Source of the DNA: Diphasiastrum complanatum | Lineage: Eukaryota; Streptophyta; Lycopodiopsida; Lycopodiales; Lycopodiaceae | Assembly: GCA_029204225.1 (NCBI GenBank) | Contig: CM055096.1 | Span: 74,425,148 to 74,489,147 of the forward strand | Direction: 5' to 3' | Length of the DNA stretch: 64,000 nucleotides | Shown: positions 9,717 through 20,453 of the stretch, piece by piece | Layout: every line of letters begins with the position of its first letter | Numbering within the stretch: position 1 is the first letter of the stretch | Notes under the pieces: generated by a model | The model's input: the letters and a program-made list of their open reading frames with translations, nothing else | Database searches by the model: none | What the model was told of the DNA's origin: nothing | Program-made: the position numbers and the translations under genes

Positions 9717-11058
9717 AATAAGACACTTATTGCAATCAAGGCACCACATGGTACTGCCCTTGATGTTCCAGATCCTGACGAGGTAAATGTTGCTGTGCAG
9801 AATTATGTGGAAATATGACTCAAAGAAAGACGAGTCATGAAGTGCTTTAAAGCTCTAATATTTCAAAGCAGGAATATAACCGTGGTCTAGAAATAGATGA
9901 CCTTGCTAATAGTTCTAAGATGCCCTGGGGGTTTTCCTTCAAGTAACATCAAGATCAAATGTGAACTTTTGGCAAAATGTTGCTTTAAGCATCTAATGTT
10001 ACAATTTTCAATTCATTAAAGCTGTCTCTAGTAATTCTGAAGGTCTGCCTTAAGCTGCTTATCTGCTGGGAGCTTTCCAGACTGGAGATAAGTTTCAGCT
10101 AATTCTTGGGTTTGCTTTGTTTCTGATTCACACATTTACAGGGTGTAGATTTTCCTCATAGGCGATATCAGCTTCTTCTTCAAAGTATAATGGGTCCTAT
10201 TGATTTATATCTAGTCAGGTTTGTGGTAAATAAATGTTTGATCTCTTGGATTGGAAACTGCAGAAATTTTTTTGAGTTTTTTTGTGTCTTGATGGAGCTT
10301 ATCTTGAACGTTTTTTTTTGAAATTCAGATAGTTTTTCTGGTTAAACTGTTATTCCTTTTAATTGTCATGATGTAGTGGGTTTGAGATAAATCCGCATCA
10401 CTTGCCATTGGAGGTAGTTCCTATCCTTCAGGAGGCAGGTAGTTTGGTGGATTTTGACTCTGCTAGTTATGAGATGGCATCTGGAAATGTTGAGCCATCA
10501 AGTCCCAGTGATCCATTGAACGGATTAATGAGGATATTGCCAGCTGAAGTCGTTGTAAGAGAAACTCATTCTCTCCATTCATGCTTACAGTTGTTCGTGG
10601 AAAATCCAATGCTGAACTCCCATTATTTTTTTTGGTTGCAGACTGATGCTGATTACTGGCTATTATCTGATGCTGATATCGGCATCACAGATATGTGGAG
10701 CAGTGACCGTATCCTCATCTGAGTTCTATCATTATGCAACATATGCTGATAAGGACGGTAGAAATGATATTATCTGTCATATCATGTTCTCAGTTTGTTT
10801 GTTGAGGATGAGAGAATTTCTTTCTTTCTAGCTTGCTGTTTTTGATGTAGTAGGTAGGGGTTTATGAGTGTTTTCCTTTTCTTGGTGTGAAATAATCATG
10901 ATTGGTTATGATGGGATCCTTGATATTCCATAGTATCTGCTTCTATGTGGGATGAAATGCTGAAGTCGAATGCCTCCGAATTACAAATTGCAGTAGAGGG
11001 CTCACCTCATCAGACACAGCCTCCAATAGAATTTGTTCAAGTAGCTCCACTGAGCTAA
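9717..11058 (+). CDS. E2F: E2F transcription factor, 3' exons only (5' part absent)
   Basis: Five exons with GT-AG introns: 9717-9782, 10142-10218, 10377-10554, 10642-10708 and 10934-11058 (stop TAA). Joined, they encode NKTLIAIKAPHGT and VPDPDE, then RRYQLLLQSIMGPIDLYLV, a 50-residue linker, DADYWLLSDADIGITDMW and a 40-residue tail. The first two blocks are the hallmark of the E2F coiled-coil/marked-box domain that pairs with DP proteins. The DYWLLSD...ITDMW block is typical of plant E2F C-termini near the retinoblastoma-binding region. E2F/DP dimers act in the nucleus on S-phase genes. The winged-helix DNA-binding domain should lie upstream but is absent between 8800 and 9716. Either it lies beyond the window across transposon-filled introns or the copy is 5'-truncated. 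The splice sites and frame that remain look intact. Confidence 0.85.
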
Positions 11059-12289
11059 TATTAGCAGTATTTCATTTTCTGGCTGTCATGCAGTTGTCTG
11101 TGGGGATGTATTGTGTTCATTTCAATTCTTCCCTGTTTTAGACAGGGTTATGTAACATGTATAGTAGACTGGAAGCCTGCCATGTCAACAAAACATATTA
11201 GATATGGCAGTAAATTGGTTGTCGTACTCTAGAAATCACTTATTTACATTTTTAGGCTCTATTGCTGGGGCTATTTTGTAAGGTTCTTTGCAGTCGTCAG
11301 TAACTGCTGATAAGTTGCTGCCAGCTGGTTTGATAGCACATGGAGTGCAACAAGTGCCTCCTGCCCTTGAATATTGGGTTTGAGACAGTTGAGAGAGCTA
11401 CTTATACAGCTGACAATCAATCTTTTTGTGAATCTTTCACTAAAAAGCGCAGTTACTATTGCCAAGCATAAGGCCTGAACAAAAACACTTCTAGAAGCTC
11501 TATATTGTTTGAGGCATCAATACAGGCTTGCTCTTGGAATATGATTATCATTGTATATTGGTGACTGGTCTCGATTTTTTTAAGTGATTGGATATTTTGT
11601 CATTTTTGGGTATAAGAACATCGGTAGAATGTATGGAACATCGGTAGAATGTATGGTACATCAAAATTCCAGGAGGAAGTAGCCACTCGGATAATTTGCT
11701 TGTGCTAGCTACAAACTCAGATAAAATCCACATCTGGTTGTCTTCTATCAATTTCATGCCGATGACAATTCTAAAATGCTAGAAGGTACTTTAGCTGCAG
11801 CCAAATCAGTCATGAAATGATAAAGTACTGAATAGTTCATGTGTACCTTGTGCTTGTGCGCCGGTTCTGGATTGTGGTTTTGGACATCGAGTTATATCTT
11901 GTGTTTTGAGATATTTTTATCACTACTTTTGTTGGGGTCTCACTTGTTTGATAGCTTTATCAAGTCTATTGTTTTGATTGTATTACATTTCAATGCTCCA
12001 TAGATGTCCATGCCAACAAAGCATGCACTTATAAGGTGTACTTGTTAACACACACAAATGTGCTTGGCCCTCTGTATTTAGCTTTGCTTGCTGACTCTGA
12101 ATGTTACTAGAGTTAGCAATTGCAATATTATCATGTCTCGCATGTAATTGGCCCATAAGCTTACTAATTGCAATGCTCAATATAGCCATGGAGCTAACAT
12201 AGAATATAATTAGTCAGTAGGATAGTCAAATAAAATGGCTTGACCAACTATGTTATATTTGAGAATATTGGGATTTGGAGGTGGTTAAG
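11059..12289. other. E2F 3' UTR and spacer
   Basis: No further gene is seen. The first few hundred bases are probably the E2F 3' UTR. A direct repeat of about 20 bp (CATCGGTAGAATGTATGG) occurs twice at 11618-11656. The sequence is AT-rich and unlike the flanking retroelements. Confidence 0.5.
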
Positions 12290-13350
12290 TGTAGCGCATC
12301 CCAAAGGGAGCCGGGATCCACGACTTAGCTTTTCAGCTTTCAACTCTTGCCGTCCAAACCCACTTGACATAGAAGCAGCCAACTTGCCAACAACGATCAG
12401 ACTTAACCAACTTGAAGTTCGAAAACTAACATTGAGATCCAACCTGGTGCCATGCCAGATCGGGGGTCCCGATGTGGGTGACTTCCCTCCAAGCAAGTCG
12501 CCTGACATACATCAAACTTAACTAACTCGAAGCTTCGTTACAAACGAGTAACATCCATTCCAAACAAGTAGTTTGACTTACGTCAGACTTAACCAACTCA
12601 AAGCTTCGTCACGATTACTGGAAGCCAACCTACCGCCACACCAGACTGGACAGCCATAAACATGTAACTTTCACCCAAGCAAGCCATCTAACTCAGCCGA
12701 CAGGTTAGAGCTCGAGTTTCTCAACAGCTTAACTCATTCACGTTCATGCAAGGAACATTCAAAACCACAAGCCGCGACAGATATGAAGACAACTAGTTCT
12801 TGAACCAAATGAGACAACCAGTGCTTTTACCGAATACTGAAACCCAGAAGGTAATCAGAGTCAGTTTGAGAAAAATCTCACTTTATTAATAGATTTGAGA
12901 AAGTTATATTGCAAGTGTGTGACTTACCCTAGTCTTCGGGGTGCTGGCATGCCAAGGCGGGCACTAGGACAATAATCCAACAAGGGAAGCTGAGACTTGG
13001 TTGCAGCTCGCCCTGAGTCGCAACCCGCATTTCCCTATAGTTTTGTTGGGATTCGCCACCTCGTGCTCTGCTGAAGCTGGTAAAGCACGTTTTCTCTTTC
13101 TAGTATTTTCTCTCTCTAGAATTTATTGATCCCTAGGCTTCCTTCAATCATGCCTAGATTGTGTGAGATGATTGCACATCGATCCAAGCTCTCCGGACTT
13201 CGCTAGCAAAGTTTTTCAGCCATAGGAACTTGATGCCGGCTGGATTATGGTCACAGTGGCGTCGGGAGCAGCAGTGGCGCTGCTGGCGCCGAGGACAATG
13301 CTGGCGCCCGTGGCGTCGAAAGTAAAGCTTGTAAAGGTAGCTTTACAACA
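12290..13350 (-). mobile_element. TRG-B 3' LTR
   Basis: On the minus strand it starts TGTTGTAAAGCTACC at 13350 and ends GCGCTACA at 12290, about 1061 bp. It is shorter than other TRG-B LTRs because of internal deletions, including part of the segment around 12790-12830. It is preceded on the minus strand by a purine-rich tract (AGGTGGGGTGGA), which marks it as a 3' LTR. It is more diverged than the other copies. Confidence 0.85.
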
Positions 13351-14028
13351 TCCACCCCACCTTTATAAAATCTAATGTTCTCATCAGATGTCAGGTTAAA
13401 GTAAATATGTCTCCCAATTACAATTAACTATACATTTAAGCTACTTGGCACAATACTCAATTTACTAGCCACTTTTTATCAACATTGTAGCTGGCACACC
13501 ACAAGTTGGAGGCTCAGCTCTTTATATTGAAAAATTACATAACTTGAAAATATCACTTTGTCTAGGAAAAGCGTAGATTTTATATCGCTTACGTAAAATC
13601 CAAGAACCTTATTAACTGGTGGCAGTTTGAAATGTTCGCCTTTGTCTCTTCTGACTTTTGACTTTGGAACTCCTTTAAGCTCCTGATTTATCCTTGATGC
13701 ACTTTGTGTTGCGCTCTCTGGGCTCCAGATTTGATCAGTTGTTCCACACAGGTATAAGGGCTCCTTGAGCCAAAGGATTCATTGTTGATTGCCCACTCTG
13801 TGCCTTGTTGCGTTTGCATCTTGATTTCTCTTCTTGTCCCAGCCTGATCTTGATACTTTTCCTTTTGGCTCTTTAAGGTAGGCAAAAGATTGAGTACTCC
13901 GCAATGTATCTCTCACTTAGCTTGAAGTAGTTGTCTTTGAATCAACCCAAATGTAACCATTGACCTTGCGGAGAGCCAAGGGGTCGCACCAGTTTGATCC
14001 GCATACGAACTATCTCTTCGCGTTTGTT
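13351..14028 (-). mobile_element. TRG-B internal 3' region, truncated
   Basis: Reverse complement of the internal region at about 17960-18651 of the plus-strand TRG-B element, including the polypurine tract and the sequence around LRRSKVKSQ-type short frames. It has no conserved coding capacity. It ends abruptly at about 14028-14036, where it abuts a TRG-A LTR fragment. GAAGCAC is shared by both sequences at the junction. Confidence 0.8.
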
Positions 14029-14533
14029 TGAAGCACTATATTCCAGGACAGAGGGGGCATGCCAAATCACACCAGAACTATAGGAGGAGTCCGGCAGACA
14101 GAAACTTGGGCAGTTCAACCAACGCCAAAAATCTAGTCACCAAGTCTCAGCTCCCTCTACCAACGCGAGTCAGGCACTATGCCCAACACGTGTTGGTGGC
14201 CCCGAGACCAGTCAGTCTATGTATGAATGTAACCTCTTTCAAATTTAATAAAGTTGATCCTTGGGGACGATTACTATTTTGGTTTCACTTCCGGAATTGG
14301 TCCAAGTGGAAGGACCCTTTAGTACAACCTTTTTGCGTTGCCGATGCCTAAGGGTCCACGCCATCGACGTGTGGCTCGCCGCTATGCCATTTGGTCAGTT
14401 TGGCGACCACTATGCCTTGTGTTTCATGTGTGGTTTGTCTTTGCCTTTGGTTACCTTTTGGGGATGGATTCTAAGTAGCGCGTGTTGGGGAAACTGCTCA
14501 AGTCCCAGCGCCCTTTGAGACGCCGACACAACA
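14029..14533 (+). mobile_element. TRG-A 5' LTR fragment of the oldest nested element
   Basis: Matches the last ~600 bp of the TRG-A LTR (compare 15710-16315) with clear divergence, and ends in the family terminus CAACA followed by a primer site. The LTR start is missing. This is the 5' end of the gag element whose body is scattered between 14534 and 33741. Confidence 0.85.
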
Positions 14534-15395
14534 TGTGGTATCAGAGCCAACTAGCCGGTCAGCTATGCAAGTCTCACAAGGATGGCCACTTTTTGGGATT
14601 TGTCAGGACAACCGTTTTGCAAGGTGCTGCTCACAGTGTAAGCACGCCTGCGTCCACGGTCGGGGTGGTCGACAAAACGGGGGACTTGATGAGGCAAGGT
14701 GCTGCCCTTGAGGTGTAAGCATAGTCAGTTCCTACGGTTTGGGCCTGGCGCCGTCTGCATGTAGGACAGATGAGACAAGGTGCTGTCATTAGGTTGGTGA
14801 AAGCACGGTCTGTGCCTTGTGGGGTGCAGGGCGACATATTTGAACTGTACAGGTTAACCATTGATACAGAGATGCTTCTTGAATTCGGGTGTAAAGCACG
14901 GGTGGTTAGCTACCGGTGCAGGATAGCTGCTAATTGTTTAGCTATAAGGGCTATTGACCAGAGTTGGTGGGGCGTGTTGCTTAATGGTGAAAGCATAGAT
15001 GGTTGGTTGAATGTTTTCCCGTGGGCTAATTCTGTGATAGATTTGCGTGGGCGTGGCTAGGCAAAGGTCCTACGTCCGGTCTCAGGGGGGATGTGGCTTG
15101 AGAGGGATCCCTTGTGTTAGCTTTGGTTGGTATGTTCTGTCTATTGCGTACTTGCTTGGACACAAATGACCTGGTTCCTACTTGACTCTCAGGTGATGTG
15201 AGCGTGCTAGTTTAAGGAGGAGATACTTTTATATTGAAGCTGATTTAATAAAGAAGAAAAAAGAGCTATGGGGCCTGGCCGACAGAGGGGAGAGTTTTTA
15301 AAAGACAGAGGAGACAAAATGTTGGAAGTACACCTCTTATCAGAATGGATGACCACCTTGATGAGTTACGAGCATTGACAAACGGAGAGGAGTAG
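14534..15395 (+). mobile_element. TRG-A leader and first codons of gag
   Basis: The primer site TGGTATCAGAGCC lies at 14536-14548, two bases after the LTR. The leader carries decayed copies of the GTGCT...AGCAC hairpins. Gag starts at the ATG at 15345 and runs MDDHLDELRALTNGEE, closely matching the intact gag at 62334 (MEDHLEELRALTDGEE). It is interrupted after 15395 by a solo LTR; the AGTAG at 15391-15395 is the duplicated target site. Confidence 0.85.
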
Positions 15396-16315
15396 TGTTG
15401 TAAAGCTGACTCGGGTGCACCCAACGTGCCCTGTAAGACTCAAAGGGGTGACACTCTCTAAGGTCCCAGAGCAAGTTAGAACGTCAAGGACTGAGCCTCC
15501 GACCTGTGGTGAGCCAGTCAAGTAGTCACAAAGTCATGAGCTAGCTTTGGAGCTCGAGTCATGGCCTAGTCAGGAAAGCAAGTTGATTCGGCTACCGGGA
15601 CGGCTCCCGGGACCCATGTCCGGGAGCCAGACTGATTCTGCCAGGCTTGCCAGGCTTAATCAGCAAAATAAAAACTAAGTCCTAAAAAGCGTGCTTTACC
15701 AGAAAGCACTATGTTTCAAACCAGAGGGGGTGCGCTGAATCACAGCAGAACTATAGGGGGAGTCCGGCAGACAGAAACTTGGGCAGCTCAACCAGCGCCA
15801 GGAATCCAGTCGCCAGGTCTTAGCTCCCTCTACCAGCACGAGCCAGGCACAATGCCCAGCACGTGTTGGTGGCCCCGAGACCGGTCAGTCTATGTATGAA
15901 TGTAACCTCTTCCAAATCTAATAAAGTTGATCCTTGGGGATGATTACCATTTCGGTTTCGCCTCTGGGACTGGTCCAAGTGGAAGGACCCTTACTACAAC
16001 CTTTTTGCGTCGTTGGCGCCTAAGGGTCCCTGTCATCGACACGGGGCTTGCCGCTATGCCAATTGGTCAGTTTGGCGACCATTATGCCTTGGGTTTCATG
16101 TGTGGCTTGTCTTTGCCTTTGGTTACCTTTTGGGGACGGATTCTGAGTTGGCTTTCGGGTTGGTTGGGATTCCAGTTTTCTTAAGTCTGAATGGTTAAGC
16201 TTGTTACGTTTCTGAGTTGGCTTTTACGTAAGTGCATGATGGATGAATGTCAGACTTAAGCGCGTGTTGGGGAAACCTCTCAAGTCCCAGCGCCCTTTGA
16301 GGCGCCGGCGCAACA
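15396..16315 (+). mobile_element. TRG-A solo LTR with AGTAG target duplication
   Basis: A complete LTR of 920 bp, TGTTG...CAACA, flanked by AGTAG at 15391-15395 and 16316-16320. The host gag resumes directly after the duplication, so it is a single LTR left by recombination between the two LTRs of a full insertion. Features inside: a G-box-like CACGTG near 15859 in U3, AATAAA near 15920, and a GGCGCC/GCGCCGGCGC end. Confidence 0.95.
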
Positions 16316-16320
16316 AGTAG

Positions 16321-16918
16321 GTTCGAGAATACGGCTCCTACATGCATCGAGATCCAAGTGGAGAAAAAAAGAGCGTATACACTCCACAATGGCGCCTCCC
16401 CAAGAAGAGATTGGTGTCCCTTCTGAACCTACACCACAAGACGAACCCATACCAGAGGCACAACAAGACCTCTTTGAAGTGAAGATGCATCAACACTTAT
16501 AAAGTGCAACGACGACTATGCTTAGTGAGGTGAAGAAGGATAGAGAAACAGAAAGGAAAGAATGGCAAGCATCCCTGCGAGCCATGAACCACAGTCAATT
16601 CGACCTTGCTAGATAAATGAGAGACGTGCAAACACAGCTCGAAGCCAGGTTTGAAGAGTTGGAGGCAACAAGAGAGAATGCATGGGCGCCTCCTCCACTC
16701 ATACCAAGGGAACCATGAGCGCGAAACACAAAAGGCCCGAAGAAGACTGCTAAAGTAAAAGGACCGCCTACTTTCAAAGGAGAGCGTGACATTCAAATTG
16801 TGGAAGATTGGTTTAGGGTTTACATGGACCATTACTTCCGTCTAATAAACACTCTTGAAGAAGAAAGAGCGAACTTGGTATTAGCATATTTTGAAGGCTA
16901 TACTACAAACTGGTATTG
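16321..16918 (+). pseudogene. Gag of the oldest TRG-A element, second part
   Basis: Continues gag after the solo LTR: readable blocks match the intact copy (EPxPEAQQDLFEVKM, LEARFEELEATREN, VEDWF-MDHYFRL, ALAYFEGYTTNWY equivalents). Several in-frame stops (for example near 16500, 16615 and 16718) show long decay. It is interrupted at 16918 by the TRG-B element; TATTG at 16914-16918 is the duplicated target. Confidence 0.9.
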
Positions 16919-17390
16919 TGTTGTAAAGCTACCTTTACAAGCTTTACTTTCGGCGCCATCGGCGCCAGCTATGTCTTCGACGCCAACGGCGCTGACGCCG
17001 CTCCCGGCGCCACTGTGACCAGAATCCAGCCGGTGCCAAGTTCCTATGGCTGAAAATCTTTGATCGGTTCTAGCGGAGTCCAGAGAGCTCAGATCGATGT
17101 GCAATCACCTCACACGATCTAGGCATGATTAAAGGAAGCCTGGGGATCAATAAAATCTAGAGAGAGAAAATGACTTTCTAGAAAGAGAAAATCCTAGAGA
17201 GAGAAAAATGTGCTTTACCAGCTTGGGTAGAGTGCTTGGTATGAGGGGGGGAGGGTGCCGAATCACACCAATACTATAGGGGAGTGCGGGTTGCGACTCA
17301 GGGCGAGCTCCAACCAAGTCTCAGCCTCCCTTGCTGGAATGTTGTCATGGCTCTCGCCTTGGCATGCTAGCGCCCCGGAGACTAGGGTCG
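16919..17390 (+). mobile_element. Partial TRG-B 5' LTR (U3 only)
   Basis: Follows the family LTR from its first base to GACTAGGGTCG, then departs abruptly into internal sequence. In complete LTRs the next bases are GTCACACACTTG, followed about 30 bp later by AATAAA. The break therefore lies just upstream of the probable transcript start/poly(A) region, close to where U3 should end. The TRG-A element at 58834-63009 breaks at the aligned position. Confidence 0.85.
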
Positions 17391-18651
17391 AGCCATAATC
17401 CTAGCAGATGGGAAGCAAAGTGTTGGAAAGGCTTTTTGTCCGAAGAACTCTACTCTAAGTCCGATCAACTGATTTTATAAGTGGAGGGGAACTATCACAC
17501 ACACCTCACTCTTGGGGCAAATTTTGAATGAAAGTTGATCAAAATGGGGGCAAATTCAAGGTGACCTAGCCATACTCACATGAGGAGACTGGCGAACTTT
17601 GGACCTAATAAGTTGACAAGTTTTTGTTGTGGAAAGGAAAGTTTGTTATAGGCTTTCTCTGGACCAGCAATGATGAGAAAACAATGAGTACGCTGGCTTG
17701 TGTTACGTGTAAGGCAACTGATCAATGAAGGAACTGTGAAAGTTGAGTCTTGCATGAGAGACTTGGTATTTCGAATGGACGCTAAGGGACAGTTCGCGTT
17801 AAGATCGGACTAGTGCAAACTCTGGGTGCATGTGTCTGATTCAAAGAGAGCTACTTGAAGCCAAGCTCGATGTACACTTCTTGTTTTGACTGTGAGGCAA
17901 CTGACCAGTGATGGAATTGTGAAAGTCAAGTTTTGCGCGATGGACATGGTGCTTCAAACAAACGCGAAGAGATAGTTCGGATGCAGATCAAACTGGTGCA
18001 ACCCTTTGGCTTTCCACGAGGTCAATGGTTACATTTGGGCTGATTTAATGAGCTACTTCAAGCCAAGTGAGAGGTGCATTGCGGAGTACTCAATCTTTGC
18101 CTACCTTAAAGAGCCAAGATGGAAAAAGTATCAAGATCAGGCTGGGACAAGGAGAGAAATCAAGGTGCAGAAGCAACAAGGCACGGAGTGGACCATAAAG
18201 TTGCCAATCAAACGATAAATCCTTCGGCTCAGGGAGCCTTGATACCTGTGCGGAACTGAACAAATTTGGAGCTCAGGGAGCTCAACACAAAGTGCATCAA
18301 GGACAAATCAGGAGCTCAAAGGAGTTCCAAAGTCGAAAGTCAGAAGCGACAGGGGTGAACATTTCAAATGAAGGCCTCTGTCACCAGTTAATAAGGTTCT
18401 CGGGTTTTACAAAAGCGATATCAAATCTACGCTTTTCCCAGACAAAGATATATTATCAAGTTATGTAATTTTTCAGTACAAAGAGCTGAGCCTCCGACTT
18501 GTGGTGTGCCAGCTTCAATGTTAATAAAAAGTGGCCAGTAAATTGAGTACTGTGCCAAGTAGCTTAAATGTATAGTTATTTTAACTGGGAGACACCTTTA
18601 CTTTAATCTGACATCTGATGAGGACATTAGATTTTATAAAGGTGGGGTGGA
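17391..18651 (+). mobile_element. TRG-B non-coding internal region and polypurine tract
   Basis: About 1.26 kb with no long frame matching any retroelement domain. It contains a diverged direct duplication: GGCAACTGA...GGAACTGTGAAAGT at about 17710-17830 recurs as GGCAACTGACC...GGAATTGTGAAAGT at about 17890-18010. It ends in the polypurine tract AAAGGTGGGGTGGA at 18638-18651, next to the 3' LTR. Confidence 0.8.
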
Positions 18652-18725
18652 TGTTGTAAAGCTACCTTTACAAGCTTTACTTCCGGCGCCATCGGCGCCA
18701 GCTGTGTCCCCGGCGCCAGCAACGC
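18652..18725 (+). mobile_element. TRG-B 3' LTR, first 74 bp
   Basis: TGTTGTAAAGCTACC start with the first GGCGCC palindromes, cut at 18725 by the gypsy insertion. AACGC at 18721-18725 is repeated at 31203-31207, after which the LTR continues in register. Confidence 0.95.
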
Positions 18726-18960
18726 TGTTACGAGCTCGTAACCAGTGCCGAACCCTAGGGAACACAGATAGGTCAGATACCACAGTCAGGGTCGTGTCCA
18801 GTGTACATGACCAACAGGGCAAAACAATGTGAGTAGTGTGCCCCAGCACGGTCCATAGCCATGGCGGGCCTAACACAGCCTAGGGACCCTGTTAGCAGGA
18901 TAGGGCCCCCAGTTGGGTCCCGACGTGCAGTCGGCCACGTCAGTGCCACATGGCCGACAC

Positions 18961-19642
18961 TGTTAAAAATTCACAATTCTAGCTTGACTAGTTTTGGTCA
19001 TATGACTTGTAAATAGTTAGATGGTCATGATGTGGCTTGTCACACGTGCCAAATAGCATAGGATTCCATTCATAAGGATGTTCTCAAGTAGACCTAAGTG
19101 TTAGAACCTTTGGAATGAGTCCAAATTATGCTTAGATACAAGGGAGAAAAAATAGGAGCTATTTTTGGTAATTTTTGCATTGTTGAGGGATCTCCAAGAT
19201 TCCAAGCCTAACTTGGTAGGGATGAAAGATCCACCAAAATTAGCATTAGGGATAGGTTTAGGGCTACTCATACCTGCCCAAAACCGTGATGGATCATGTA
19301 TATATAGGTGATGATATCTCACCAAAATTAATCAAGCAATTTCATGATTTTTCTCTCATAATGGTGCAATTGCTCTCTATGTTCATAATTGTTTGAGTAC
19401 TTGTGATTACTAATGATTATAGGATTGAATGTAGGTCTGGTGTACAGTACTCAGACTGTGGGAGGCCGTACTTTCACACGTGTGAAGCCTTCTTCAAGGA
19501 TTTGGGCCATTTAGTGAGGTTCAAGCATAGATTTTTGATGGATTTTGATGGTTCAACTTGTGCTAATCTTATGAAATCATAATCTATTGTTTCCCTCATC
19601 ATTTCAAGTGTTTTAGGATCCTTATTTGCTGTAATTTTTACA
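18961..19642 (+). mobile_element. Copia 5' LTR
   Basis: Contains a TATA-like TATATATAGG at about 19298-19308, a likely promoter for the full-length transcript. It ends TTTTTACA directly before the primer site. Confidence 0.95.
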
Positions 19643-19655
19643 TGGTATCAGAGCC
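19643..19655 (+). other. Copia primer binding site
   Basis: TGGTATCAGAGCC, complementary to the 3' end of initiator tRNA-Met, placed directly after the 5' LTR with no spacer. Confidence 0.95.
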
Positions 19656-20453
19656 TAAAGGCTGAAATGAGCTAAATCCTTGGTTTTCATTCAATTTGAT
19701 CACAATTTTTGATCTAAATCTTGTGTAGATTGGATCTTAGCATCTAGTATTGATTCTAGAACTCAAAGTGAGTCAAATACATTGGAGATTGGTGTTGTGT
19801 GACTTCATTTGAAGGTGTTTAGGTGTCTAAAACCAGAGGCAAAGTTGAATTCAATTCACATGACCAAGATAGCAAGTTTTGCTTGCTCCAAGCATTGATT
19901 TCCAAGCGAGTTTTGGAGGTGATTTCATAGAGGAGGCTTTCTAGCATTCAAGGAGAGGGAAGATCAGAGTTTTGGGGACTCTTCAAGGCTGTTCTAAGGT
20001 GTAGTAGACACCTCCTAAAGTGATTTAGGTTCAGTCCAACCATTGCTTGACTTATGCACCACATTAGATCAATTTTTCATCAATTTTGATCATTTTTTGC
20101 TTGTGATTGGATAGTAGATTGTGTTGCATCCTCATTAAGTTCCATTTAGATCTTTTACAAGTGATTTTGGAAGTATATTAGGTTGCTGAAATTCACTCTT
20201 GATCAGATCATTTGGAAGCTTTAATGTTCTTTATAGAAAGAGGGGCAATTCTACTAGTATTGTCTACTTCAATCAAGCAAGTGCATTGTTTCTAGTATTC
20301 TATGATGTGATTTTGTTAGAGATCATTCTTAGATCTTTATAGGAAGTCTATTACTGATCTTTTCAGGTCCCTAAGAAGTGGGATAAGGTAGACCTTCAAT
20401 CAAATCAATAGAAGTAACCTTCATTTGTGTCAAGTCCTTGATTAGGAGACTAG

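Noticed and set aside
15927-16184. 85-codon frame recurring in every TRG-A LTR (also 41363-41620, 52910-53167, 58965-59222)
   Set aside because: Same reason: LTR sequence shared by copies, not evidence of a gene.
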